From contig NC_017030.1 in NCBI RefSeq assembly GCF_000255295.1, positions 1,674,001 through 1,738,000 of the forward strand: a stretch of 64,000 nucleotides of DNA, given 5' to 3'. Each line of letters opens with the position of its first letter. Within the stretch, counting starts at the first letter, position 1. Shown here piece after piece: positions 17,340 through 24,780 of this stretch. Source of the DNA: Corallococcus coralloides DSM 2259. Lineage in GTDB: Bacteria; Myxococcota; Myxococcia; Myxococcales; Myxococcaceae. Made by a program: the position numbers and the translations under genes. The notes beneath the pieces are model-generated. The model had not been told where the DNA came from, did no database searches, and saw nothing but the letters and a program-made list of their open reading frames with translations.

Positions 17340-19180
17340 GCGGTGCTCCGGGTCTCGGGCCGGTACTCGGGAAGGGTCAGTTCGAAGGTGGTGCCTTCAG
17401 GGCTGGAGGCCGCCACGCGCAGCGTGCCTCCGTGCAGCCGGGCAATCTTCCGGCACAGCGCGAGCCCCAGCCCGCTGCCGGGCACCTCGCGGCCGCCGCG
17501 GCCGGACAGCCGGTAGAACTCGCCGAAGACGCGCTCCCACTCGGACGCCGGGATGCCGGTGCCGTTGTCCGTGAAGTGCACGCGCCCGCCGGGCAGCGTC
17601 TGGACGTGCAACCGCACGGGGCTGCGGGTGTTGTACGCGCACGCGTTGCGCGCCAGGTTCGCCAGCAGGAGCCGCAGGAGCTGCGCGTCCGCGTTCAACT
17701 CGCGCGCGTCCACGTCCGCGGTCAGCTCCACCGGCACCGGCGCGCCGGACTCCAGGTCACGGCGCAGGTTGGAGACCAGCTCGTCCAGCCGCACCGGCGC
17801 GAGCTTCGGCACCCAGCGCCCCTTGTCGATGCGGTTGAAGGACAGCAGGTTCTCCACCAGGAAGCCCAGCCCGTCCGCCTCTCGGATGATGCGCGCGGGG
17901 TAGTCCTTCGCGTCCGCGCCCTCCGCCACCCGCCACTCCAGCGTCTCCGCGAGCAGGCGGATGGAGGCCAGCGGCGTGCGCAGTTCGTGCGACACCGTGG
18001 CCACGAAGTCGCTCTTCAGCTCCAGGAAGCGGTACTTGCGCTGCTGCGCCACGAAGGCCAGCGCCGCGATGATGAGCGCCAGCGCCGCGCACAGCGCCAG
18101 CATCCACGTCTTGAGCCGGTAGCGGCGCTCCAGCGCGTCCTCGCTCCGCGCCCACATGGACGACTCCACCGCCATGGGCAGCGACGTCAGCGGCACCACC
18201 GCCGCATCCACCGACAGGGTCACGCGCCCGTCCGCCTCCAGCAGGCCGCGCTCGCGCATCTCCCGGGTGAGCTCCGCCAGCAGCCCGGGCAGGTCCAGCG
18301 CCAGCCCACGCACGTCACCTCCGGACAACGGCTCCAGGTACCAGCCGGACCGCGTCAGCATCGGCTCCTGCACGTTCGCTGGCATGGGCAGTGGAGACGT
18401 CGCCAGCTCGCGCACCCGTGCCTCGAAGTCCGCCACCGGCACGCCCACGCGCGTGGAGAGCGCCGCCACCCTCTCCCGCAGGAAGTCGAAGTCCTCCGGC
18501 GTGAAGCGCGAGCGCTTGAGCAACAGCAGCCGCTGCAATCCTTCCAGCCGGCCGCCCCCCTGTCCGTCAACGAGTCCGTCGCGGACCAGTCCCCGCATCA
18601 GGTCCGGCACCACGTCGCCCCGCGCCGCCACGTCTTCCAGCACCACCAGCAGCGACGGCAGGTCGCGCGTGGACGCGAGCACGAATCGGGTGCGGTGCTG
18701 GAGAAGAGCCATCAACGACAGCTGGGTGGCCTTCCGGTCCTTCGCCTTCAGCGACTGCTCCACCAGCGCCAGCCGCTCCAGCCGCTCCTTCCACGGGCCT
18801 TCGTCCTCGTCCGCGACCTCCGTGCCCGCGCGCAGCCTGGCGTAACGCTCCTTCGCGGGGGCGTCCCCGGCCGTGTCGAACTGCGCCATCCGGGGCAGCA
18901 CCTGCTCCCCCTGTTCCCGCAGGTACAACCCCGGCGTGGCCACGAGCGGATCCTCCTTGGCCGCCGCCCGCGTGTCGCGCGTGTCCTCCATGCCCTCGCG
19001 CAGTGCCTGTCCCAGTGCCGCGCGGGCGTACTGCTCCAGGGCCTCGCGCCGGGAGCGGAGCGAGGTCCGCGCATCCTCGCGTTCCGCGGCGAAGATGCGG
19101 TGGAGGTAGCCCAGGCCGACCCCGAGCCCGGCGAGGCCGAGCGCGAGGGCGACGAGGGTGGGCAGCAGCCTGCGCGGCAT
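17336..19180 (-). CDS. Transmembrane sensor histidine kinase
   Basis: This 614-residue inner-membrane kinase has a first membrane helix at residues 5-22 (TLVALALGLAGLGVGLGYL), then a large extracytoplasmic sensor region of about 370 residues with no recognised domain. The second helix is LALCAALALIIAALAFVA. HisKA follows with VSHELRTPLASIRL (phospho-His), then HATPase_c with LANLARNACAYN (N box), FTDNGTGIP (G1) and GSGLGLALC (G2). The start at 19180 is set by the signal-anchor helix. It is the second gene of the VWA operon, eleven bases after the VWA stop, and overlaps its response regulator. The signal is unknown; the VWA protein is the obvious candidate partner. Confidence 0.93.
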   Translation of the reverse strand: MPRRLLPTLVALALGLAGLGVGLGYLHRIFAAEREDARTSLRSRREALEQYARAALGQALREGMEDTRDTRAAAKEDPLVATPGLYLREQGEQVLPRMAQFDTAGDAPAKERYARLRAGTEVADEDEGPWKERLERLALVEQSLKAKDRKATQLSLMALLQHRTRFVLASTRDLPSLLVVLEDVAARGDVVPDLMRGLVRDGLVDGQGGGRLEGLQRLLLLKRSRFTPEDFDFLRERVAALSTRVGVPVADFEARVRELATSPLPMPANVQEPMLTRSGWYLEPLSGGDVRGLALDLPGLLAELTREMRERGLLEADGRVTLSVDAAVVPLTSLPMAVESSMWARSEDALERRYRLKTWMLALCAALALIIAALAFVAQQRKYRFLELKSDFVATVSHELRTPLASIRLLAETLEWRVAEGADAKDYPARIIREADGLGFLVENLLSFNRIDKGRWVPKLAPVRLDELVSNLRRDLESGAPVPVELTADVDARELNADAQLLRLLLANLARNACAYNTRSPVRLHVQTLPGGRVHFTDNGTGIPASEWERVFGEFYRLSGRGGREVPGSGLGLALCRKIARLHGGTLRVAASSPEGTTFELTLPEYRPETRSTA

Positions 19181-19191
19181 CCGGGACGTCC

Positions 19192-21216
19192 CTACTTGAT
19201 GGTGGGGACGCGGTCGGCATCCATGGTGCGCACCGGCGCGATGGACTCGAAGCGGTCCTCGCGGAGGTCCAGCTTCTTCGCCAGACGGATGAGCTCGCCC
19301 AGCTCCACCACGTCCTGTCGGTTCTTCAGCGGCGTGCCCAGCTCCGCCCACAGCGACACGAGCGCGTCGTAGGTGAGCGGCCGCGCCCAGTAGGAGCCGC
19401 GCAGCTTCTCCGCGAAGGCGGCGGCGACGTAGGACAGGCGGGTGGGGGAGGCGGCCTTCTCGTAGGCGGGGCGCAGGAGCGTCACGGGCATCGCCTTCTC
19501 GATGAGCTTCGAGCTGCCGCCCTCCGGAGCCTTGTAGCGGATCCGCAGCGTGCCGAAGTTCGTCTGGGACGGGTCGCGCAGCTTCACCTCGTAGAGGGCG
19601 GTGACGGCGTGGCCCGCGCCCACCTCGCCCGCATCCACGCGGTCGTCGTCGAACTGCTGCCGGGTGAGCAGCCGGTTCTCGTAGCCGATGAGGCGGTAGC
19701 GGGACACCGTCTTGCGGTCGAACTCCACCTGGAGCTTCACGTCCTTGGCCACCACCTGGAGCGTGCCGGTGAGGTTCTGCACGAAGATGCGGCGGGCCTC
19801 CTGCAGCTTGTCCACATAGGAGTAGTTGCCTTCACCCACCTGGGCCAGCCGCTCCATCAGCACGTCGTTGTAGTTGCCCATGCCGAAGCCCACGGTGGAC
19901 AGGGTGACGCCCGCCGCCGCCTGGTCCTTCACTCGCTCCCAGATGCCGTCCGCCTCGGTGATGCCGTTGTTCGCCACGCCGTCCGAGCAGAGGACGATGC
20001 GGTTGATGCCGCCCTTCACGAGGTGGCTCGCGGCCAGCGCGTAGCCCAGCTCGATGCCCGCCTGTGCGTTGGTGGCTCCCTCCGGCTGGAGGCTGTCGAT
20101 GGCGCTCAGGATGGCGGCCTTCTTCGAGGCGTTGGTGGGGGCGAGCACCTGATGGGCGGTGCTGCCGTAGACGACGATGGCCACCTGGTCCCGCTCATCC
20201 AGCGCGTCCACCAGCAGGCGCAACGAGCGCTTCACCAGGCCCAGCCGGTTCTCCATGTTCATGGAGCCGGACACGTCGATGACGAAGACCAGGTTCCCCG
20301 GCTTGCGCTGGTCGCGGCTCACGTCGCGCGCCTTCACGCCGATGTGCACCACCTGGTAGCCCTTGCGCGCGGGAGAGGGGAAGCCCTCCACGTTCACGCT
20401 GAACGGCGCGTCCGTGGCGCTGGCGTAGTCGTAGTCGAAGGTGTTGACGAACTCCTCCACGCGCACGGCCTGCTCGTCCGGCAGCGAGCCGCGCTCCAGG
20501 TATGCGCGCGTCAGCGTGTACGACGCCGTGTCGGTGTCCACGGAGAAGGTGGAGAAGCGCTCCTCCTCGGTGTCCACGGTGGGGTTCACGCCGTAGCCCT
20601 TGAAGTACATGTCGAAGAAGGGCTGGCCGTTCGGGGCCAGGGTGCGCTCCGGCGCGGGCTGCGGCGAGCCGTCCACCACGTAGCCGTGGTCAGGCGCGGG
20701 TCCGGCCAGGGGCTGGCTGGAGCGGGTCGCGCCGCCCGGACCCACCGGGCGTGCCACCGCGATGCGCTTGATGAACTCCGGGTCCACGTTCACGCCCTGG
20801 TTCGTGGAGCCCACGTCGATGGTCGGGGGCGCGCCGACGATGAGCTCCGTCGCCGAGAACTTCTCACCGAGCAGCTCCACGGTCAGCCGGATGGCGCGAT
20901 TCACTCGCAGCTGGATGCCCGGGCGTGCATACGGTTTATATTCTTCCTTCTCGAACCTCACGGTGTAGGTGCCCGCGGGGATGCGCGGGATGCGGTAGTT
21001 CCCCTGGGCGTCCGTGACGACCGTCTGTTCGCCCTGCAGGCTCGGCGAGGTCGCGCTGACGACCACGTCCGCGATGGGCTTCCGGGTCTCGACGTCAATC
21101 ACCGTGCCGAAGATGGCGCTCGTGGGGGGAGCGCCCGCGTCCGGCTGGGCCCCCACGGGCACGGAGGACGTCATCAGGAGCAGGGGCAGGGTGCTTCTCA
21201 GGAGGGACTTCAGCAT
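19192..21216 (-). CDS. YfbK-like von Willebrand factor A domain protein with carboxypeptidase-regulatory N-domain
   Basis: This 674-residue exported protein has a signal peptide (LLRSTLPLLLMTSSVPVGAQ) and a carboxypeptidase-regulatory-like domain (SAIFGTVIDVETRKP to about residue 115). A linker and a YfbK-type N-terminal region follow (FSTFSVDTDTASYTLTRAYL), then a VWA domain with the metal-site motif FVIDVSGSM, the Thr of GATNAQAG and CSDGVANNG. A DUF3520-like C-terminal domain completes it. The start at 21216 follows an AAGAGGTGG site; an ATG six codons upstream has none. VWA domains with intact metal sites bind protein ligands. It heads the operon with the sensor kinase and regulator, so it may supply or modulate the signal (inference). 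Confidence 0.88.
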   Translation of the reverse strand: MLKSLLRSTLPLLLMTSSVPVGAQPDAGAPPTSAIFGTVIDVETRKPIADVVVSATSPSLQGEQTVVTDAQGNYRIPRIPAGTYTVRFEKEEYKPYARPGIQLRVNRAIRLTVELLGEKFSATELIVGAPPTIDVGSTNQGVNVDPEFIKRIAVARPVGPGGATRSSQPLAGPAPDHGYVVDGSPQPAPERTLAPNGQPFFDMYFKGYGVNPTVDTEEERFSTFSVDTDTASYTLTRAYLERGSLPDEQAVRVEEFVNTFDYDYASATDAPFSVNVEGFPSPARKGYQVVHIGVKARDVSRDQRKPGNLVFVIDVSGSMNMENRLGLVKRSLRLLVDALDERDQVAIVVYGSTAHQVLAPTNASKKAAILSAIDSLQPEGATNAQAGIELGYALAASHLVKGGINRIVLCSDGVANNGITEADGIWERVKDQAAAGVTLSTVGFGMGNYNDVLMERLAQVGEGNYSYVDKLQEARRIFVQNLTGTLQVVAKDVKLQVEFDRKTVSRYRLIGYENRLLTRQQFDDDRVDAGEVGAGHAVTALYEVKLRDPSQTNFGTLRIRYKAPEGGSSKLIEKAMPVTLLRPAYEKAASPTRLSYVAAAFAEKLRGSYWARPLTYDALVSLWAELGTPLKNRQDVVELGELIRLAKKLDLREDRFESIAPVRTMDADRVPTIK

Positions 21217-21293
21217 GGACCACCTCTTGCGCATCAGGGTGGAGCCATCATCCAGATGCGCCCCGCATCGAACCGCACGGCGGGCTCGTCTCC

Positions 21294-21312
21294 TCATCAT
21301 GGTTTCATCATG
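21294..21312 (-). promoter_or_regulatory. TCATCATG direct repeat with 11-base period upstream of the VWA two-component operon
   Basis: TCATCATG occurs at 21294-21301 and again at 21305-21312, one helical turn apart, in the gap between the divergent VWA operon and gapN-like gene. OmpR/PhoB-family regulators typically bind tandem half-sites with 11-base spacing, so this is a candidate site for the regulator encoded in the operon. An 8-base repeat can arise by chance. Confidence 0.4.
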
Positions 21313-21359
21313 ACGGGAAATCGTGCCGGGGGCGGGGTGTCTGATTAGAAAGGCCGTCC

Positions 21360-22976
21360 ATGACGGCACTCGACACCCTCTTTCCCTCCGAAGAGCAGAT
21401 TCCCCCCGGCGTGCGGCTGCCCGCGTACCTGGAGCAGCGCGAGTACCTGGTGGGAGGCGAGCTGCGCACCTGGGCCGGTGAGCTCAACCCGGTGGCGAGC
21501 CCCGTGTTCGTCCGGACCCCGGAAGGGCTGAAGCAGAAGGTCATTGGCGCCACGCCGCTGCTCACCTCGCGCGAGTCCCTGGACGCGCTCGCGGCGGCGG
21601 TGAAGGCCTACGACTCCGGCCGGGGCGTCTGGCCCTCCCTCAAGGTGGCCGAGCGCATCGAGCACGTGGAGCGCTTCCTCACCGCCATGCGCGCCCAGCG
21701 CACCGCGGTGGTGAACCTGCTCATGTGGGAGATTGGCAAGACGCAGCCGGACTCGGAGAAGGAGTTCGACCGCACGGTGGACCTCATCGTGGAGACCATC
21801 CGCGCGCTGAAGGAGCTGGACCGCACCTCGTCCCGCTTCGTCCAGGACCAGGGCATCATGGCGCAGATCCGCCGCGCGCCCATGGGCGTGGCCCTGTGCA
21901 TGGGGCCGTACAACTACCCCCTGAACGAAACCTTCAGCACGCTCTTCCCCGCGCTGCTGATGGGCAACACCGTGGTGTTCAAGCCGGCGAAGTTCGGCGT
22001 GCTGCTGGTGCGCCCGCTGCTGGAGGCGTTCCGGGACTGCTTCCCGCCCGGCGTCATCAACATCATCTACGGCCGTGGCCGGGAGACCGTGGGCGCGCTG
22101 ATGGAGAGCGGGCAGGTGGACCTGTTCGCCTTCATTGGCACCAACAAGGGCGCCAGCGAACTGAAGCGCATGCACCCGCGCCCGCACCGCCTCAAGTCCG
22201 TGCTGGGACTGGACGCGAAGAACCCGGCCATCATCCTGGAGGACGCGGATCTGGATAACGCCGTGAAGGAGTGCATCACCGGCACGCTGTCCTTCAACGG
22301 CCAGCGGTGCACGGCGCTCAAGCTGCTGGTGGTGCACCGGAACATCGTGGACGCGTTCCTCGCGAAGTTCACCGCGGCCGTGGACAAGCTCAAGCCCGGC
22401 ATGCCCTGGGACCCGGGCGTCGCCGTCACGCCGCTGCCGGAGCCGGGCAAGGGGACGTACCTCCAGGGGCTGGTGGACGACGCGGTGTCCAAGGGCGCGC
22501 GCGTGGTGAACCAGACGGGCGGGCAGGCGTCCCGGTCGTTCTATTCGCCCACGGTGGTGTACCCGGTGACGCGGGACATGCGGCTGGCCTCGGAGGAGCA
22601 GTTCGGTCCGGTGGTGCCGGTGATGGTCTTCGACGAGGACGCGGAGGCCGTGCGGCTGGTGGTGGAGTCGCAGTTCGGTCAGCAGCTGAGCCTGTTCGGC
22701 AAGGACTCCGCGCGCATCGGGCGGTTCATTGACGCGTTCTCCAACCAGGTGGGCCGCATCAACCTCAACTGCCAGTGCCAGCGCGGGCCGGACACGTTCC
22801 CGTTCAACGGCCGCAAGGACTCCGCGGAAGGGACGCTGTCCGTGGCGGATGCGCTGCGGGTGTTCTCCATCCGCACGCTGGTGGCGACGAAGACGACGCC
22901 GGACAACACCGCGCTCGTCCAATCCATCCTGACCCGCAGAGAGTCGGATTTCCTCACCACGGACTTCCTCTTCTAG
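21360..22976 (+). CDS. Aldehyde dehydrogenase, NADP-dependent glyceraldehyde-3-phosphate dehydrogenase type
   Basis: This 538-residue cytosolic enzyme resembles GapN, the non-phosphorylating dehydrogenase that converts glyceraldehyde-3-phosphate to 3-phosphoglycerate with NADP. Visible features are MGPYNYPLNETFSTLFPALL with the oxyanion Asn, NTVVFKPAK with the cofactor-binding Lys, FIGTNKGASELKR, and the nucleophile region LSFNGQRCTALK. The usual general-base motif LELGGKN is replaced by LGLDAKN, so the Glu is missing; I believe this is shared by a subgroup of close relatives but cannot check. It is divergent from the VWA operon. Its role may be NADPH supply. Confidence 0.83.
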   Translation: MTALDTLFPSEEQIPPGVRLPAYLEQREYLVGGELRTWAGELNPVASPVFVRTPEGLKQKVIGATPLLTSRESLDALAAAVKAYDSGRGVWPSLKVAERIEHVERFLTAMRAQRTAVVNLLMWEIGKTQPDSEKEFDRTVDLIVETIRALKELDRTSSRFVQDQGIMAQIRRAPMGVALCMGPYNYPLNETFSTLFPALLMGNTVVFKPAKFGVLLVRPLLEAFRDCFPPGVINIIYGRGRETVGALMESGQVDLFAFIGTNKGASELKRMHPRPHRLKSVLGLDAKNPAIILEDADLDNAVKECITGTLSFNGQRCTALKLLVVHRNIVDAFLAKFTAAVDKLKPGMPWDPGVAVTPLPEPGKGTYLQGLVDDAVSKGARVVNQTGGQASRSFYSPTVVYPVTRDMRLASEEQFGPVVPVMVFDEDAEAVRLVVESQFGQQLSLFGKDSARIGRFIDAFSNQVGRINLNCQCQRGPDTFPFNGRKDSAEGTLSVADALRVFSIRTLVATKTTPDNTALVQSILTRRESDFLTTDFLF

Positions 22977-23015
22977 TCCCGCCTTGGCCCTGGGTGGTAT
23001 GCCCTGGGGCATCCC

Positions 23016-23516
23016 ATGGCGCCGCGCACCACGACCCTCGAGCTGCACAAGGAAGAGATGAAGTTCTCCGCAGGGCACTTCACCATCTTCTCCGCCACGC
23101 ACCGCGAGAACCTGCATGGGCACAACTTCTCCGTCTACGTCGCGCTGACGGGGGAGGTGTCCGACGACGGCCTGCTTTCGGACTACGGTCCGCTGAAGCA
23201 GGCCATCATCCAGCGCTGCAAGGCCTGGAACGAGACGTTCTTCCTGCCCGCCCACTCCAAGCACCTGCGGCTGGAGCGGGACGAAAAGGGCAACCACGTG
23301 GCGCACTTCAACGGCGAGGAGCTGCGCTTCCTCGCTCGCGACGTCACGGTGCTCCCGGTGGCCAACGTGTCGCTGGAGGAGCTGGCGCGCGTCTTCGGCG
23401 AGGAGCTGGTGGGCGACGGCAGCGCCATGGCGCGCGACCACATCACGGGGCTGGTGGTGAAGTGCGCTTCGGGCCCCGGGCAGTGGGCCTCCTGGGAGTG
23501 GAAACGCGATGTCTGA
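23016..23516 (+). CDS. 6-pyruvoyltetrahydropterin synthase-like protein, PTPS-III type
   Basis: This 166-residue protein of the PTPS/QueD family has KFSAGHF and LHGHNF supplying the three zinc-binding histidines (about 21, 34 and 36). The position of the catalytic Cys of QueD is not Cys; instead the sequence is ENLHGH, exactly the ExxHGH motif of PTPS-III. PTPS-III enzymes have been reported to replace dihydroneopterin aldolase (FolB) in folate synthesis in diverse bacteria and apicomplexans. I infer that role here. The downstream SDR gene overlaps by eight bases, so the two are probably coexpressed. A true QueD is encoded 700 bases away. Confidence 0.85.
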   Translation: MAPRTTTLELHKEEMKFSAGHFTIFSATHRENLHGHNFSVYVALTGEVSDDGLLSDYGPLKQAIIQRCKAWNETFFLPAHSKHLRLERDEKGNHVAHFNGEELRFLARDVTVLPVANVSLEELARVFGEELVGDGSAMARDHITGLVVKCASGPGQWASWEWKRDV

Positions 23517-24210
23517 TCAGGTCCTCATCACCGGCGCCAGCCGGGGCATTGGCCGGGCGGCGGCGGAGCGGTTTCGCAAGGAGGGCTGGCGCGTCATCAA
23601 CGTGTCGCGAAGCCCCTGCACCGTGCCGGACGTCATCAACGTGCCGGTGGACCTGGCCGTGCCGGGCTGGGAGCCCGCGGTCGAAGCGGCGCTGCGCGGC
23701 GGGGCAGGGCAGGGGCGCCTGTCCGTCATCCACAACGCCGCGCTCTACGAACATGACGACGCGCTGACCATGGACGCGGACCACCTGCGCCGCGTGCTGG
23801 AGGTCAACGTCGTGGCCCCGCTGGTGCTCAACCGCCTGGCGCGGCCGCTGCTCACGGACGGCTCGTCCCTGCTCTACGTGTCGTCCACGCTGGGGGAGAA
23901 GGCCGTGAAGGGCGTGGCGTCCTACGTGACGACCAAGCACGCGCTCATCGGGATGATGCGGGCCACCTGCCAGGACCTGGCGGGGACGCAGGTCCACACC
24001 GCCTGCGTCTGCCCGGGCTTCACGGACACGGAGATGCTCCGCGAGCACATGGGAGCGGACCCTGCCGTCCGGGCGAGCGTGGCGGGGATGACGACGTTCG
24101 GGCGGCTCATCACGCCGGAGGAGATCGCCGGCGTGCTCTACCTCTGCGCCACCACCCCGGTCCTGAATGGCGCGGTCATCCACGCCAACCTGGGCCAGAT
24201 CGAGCGCTGA
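23509..24210 (+). CDS. Short-chain dehydrogenase/reductase
   Basis: This 233-residue classical SDR has the cofactor motif TGASRGIG, an NAA segment in IHNAALYEHDD, LYVSSTLGEKA with the catalytic Ser, and YVTTKHAL as the YxxxK pair, followed by CVCPGFTDTEM. It overlaps the PTPS-III gene by eight bases, which suggests a shared pathway in pterin metabolism, for example reduction of a pterin as in FolM or sepiapterin reductase. However, the glycine motif is the ordinary TGxxxGIG type rather than the TGxxxRxG of FolM/PTR1, so this is only a suggestion. Confidence 0.85.
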   Translation: MSDQVLITGASRGIGRAAAERFRKEGWRVINVSRSPCTVPDVINVPVDLAVPGWEPAVEAALRGGAGQGRLSVIHNAALYEHDDALTMDADHLRRVLEVNVVAPLVLNRLARPLLTDGSSLLYVSSTLGEKAVKGVASYVTTKHALIGMMRATCQDLAGTQVHTACVCPGFTDTEMLREHMGADPAVRASVAGMTTFGRLITPEEIAGVLYLCATTPVLNGAVIHANLGQIER

Positions 24211-24217
24211 ACCTGCT

Positions 24218-24601
24218 TCAGCCTTCCTGCGCGTAGACGGTGCACGACGACGTGCAGGTCTCCGCCACGCGGATGCGCGCGACGGTGGTGCCGGGCACGT
24301 TCACGCGCTCGAAGAGCCACGCGGCCAGCAGCTCGCTCGTGGGGTTCTCCAGGCCGGGGACGTCATTGAGCAGCCGGTGGTCCAGCTGGGCGTGGAGCGG
24401 CTGCCAGGCGGCGTTCAGCTCCGCGAAGTCCACGATCCACCCGAACTGCGGATGCACGGGGCCGCGGAGGGTGATTTCGATGCGGTAGCTGTGGCCGTGC
24501 ACCCGCGAGCACTTGTGCCCTTCCGGAACGTTGGGCAGGCGGTGCGCGGCCTCGAAGGTGAACTCCTTCGAGATTTCGGTGACGAGGGGGGTCTTCTTCA
24601 A
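24218..24601 (-). CDS. queD: 6-carboxytetrahydropterin synthase, TTG start
   Basis: This enzyme converts dihydroneopterin triphosphate to 6-carboxytetrahydropterin, the second step of queuosine and 7-deazaguanine synthesis. The 127-residue protein has FEAAHRLPNVPEGHKCSRVH, with the CxxxHGH motif (Cys31, His35, His37), and LDHRLLNDVPGLENPTSE with the conserved Asp-His and Glu. I chose the TTG at 24601 because CAGGAG lies seven bases upstream and the product then matches the family length of about 120; the nearest upstream ATG would add twelve unconserved residues. It converges on the SDR gene, seven bases apart. Confidence 0.9.
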   Translation of the reverse strand: MKKTPLVTEISKEFTFEAAHRLPNVPEGHKCSRVHGHSYRIEITLRGPVHPQFGWIVDFAELNAAWQPLHAQLDHRLLNDVPGLENPTSELLAAWLFERVNVPGTTVARIRVAETCTSSCTVYAQEG

Positions 24602-24780
24602 GGGACAGTCTCCTGACGGCGGCCTTCTACCTGTCATGTCCCCCGGCGTCCACGTGCCTGGAGGCGCGGGCCCGGACGCCAGGCGATTCCACGGAATCAG
24701 ATGATCCCGCCTCCCGCATCCTTTCCTTGTTGAACACGAGCGCACAGGCTGCCCGCCCCCTTTTCCCGGAGGCCTTCGTG

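Noticed and set aside
23016-24210. Tetrahydrobiopterin pathway (PTPS plus sepiapterin reductase)
   Set aside because: The PTPS-family protein has ExxHGH and no catalytic Cys, which fits PTPS-III and folate synthesis better. The SDR lacks features specific to sepiapterin reductase that I can see.
24685-24698. GATTCC-AC-GGAATC palindrome between queD and the PA14 gene
   Set aside because: Six-base arms without a second copy, a promoter match or a neighbouring regulator are not enough to call an operator. A preQ1 riboswitch was considered for the queD leader, but no conserved elements could be recognised.
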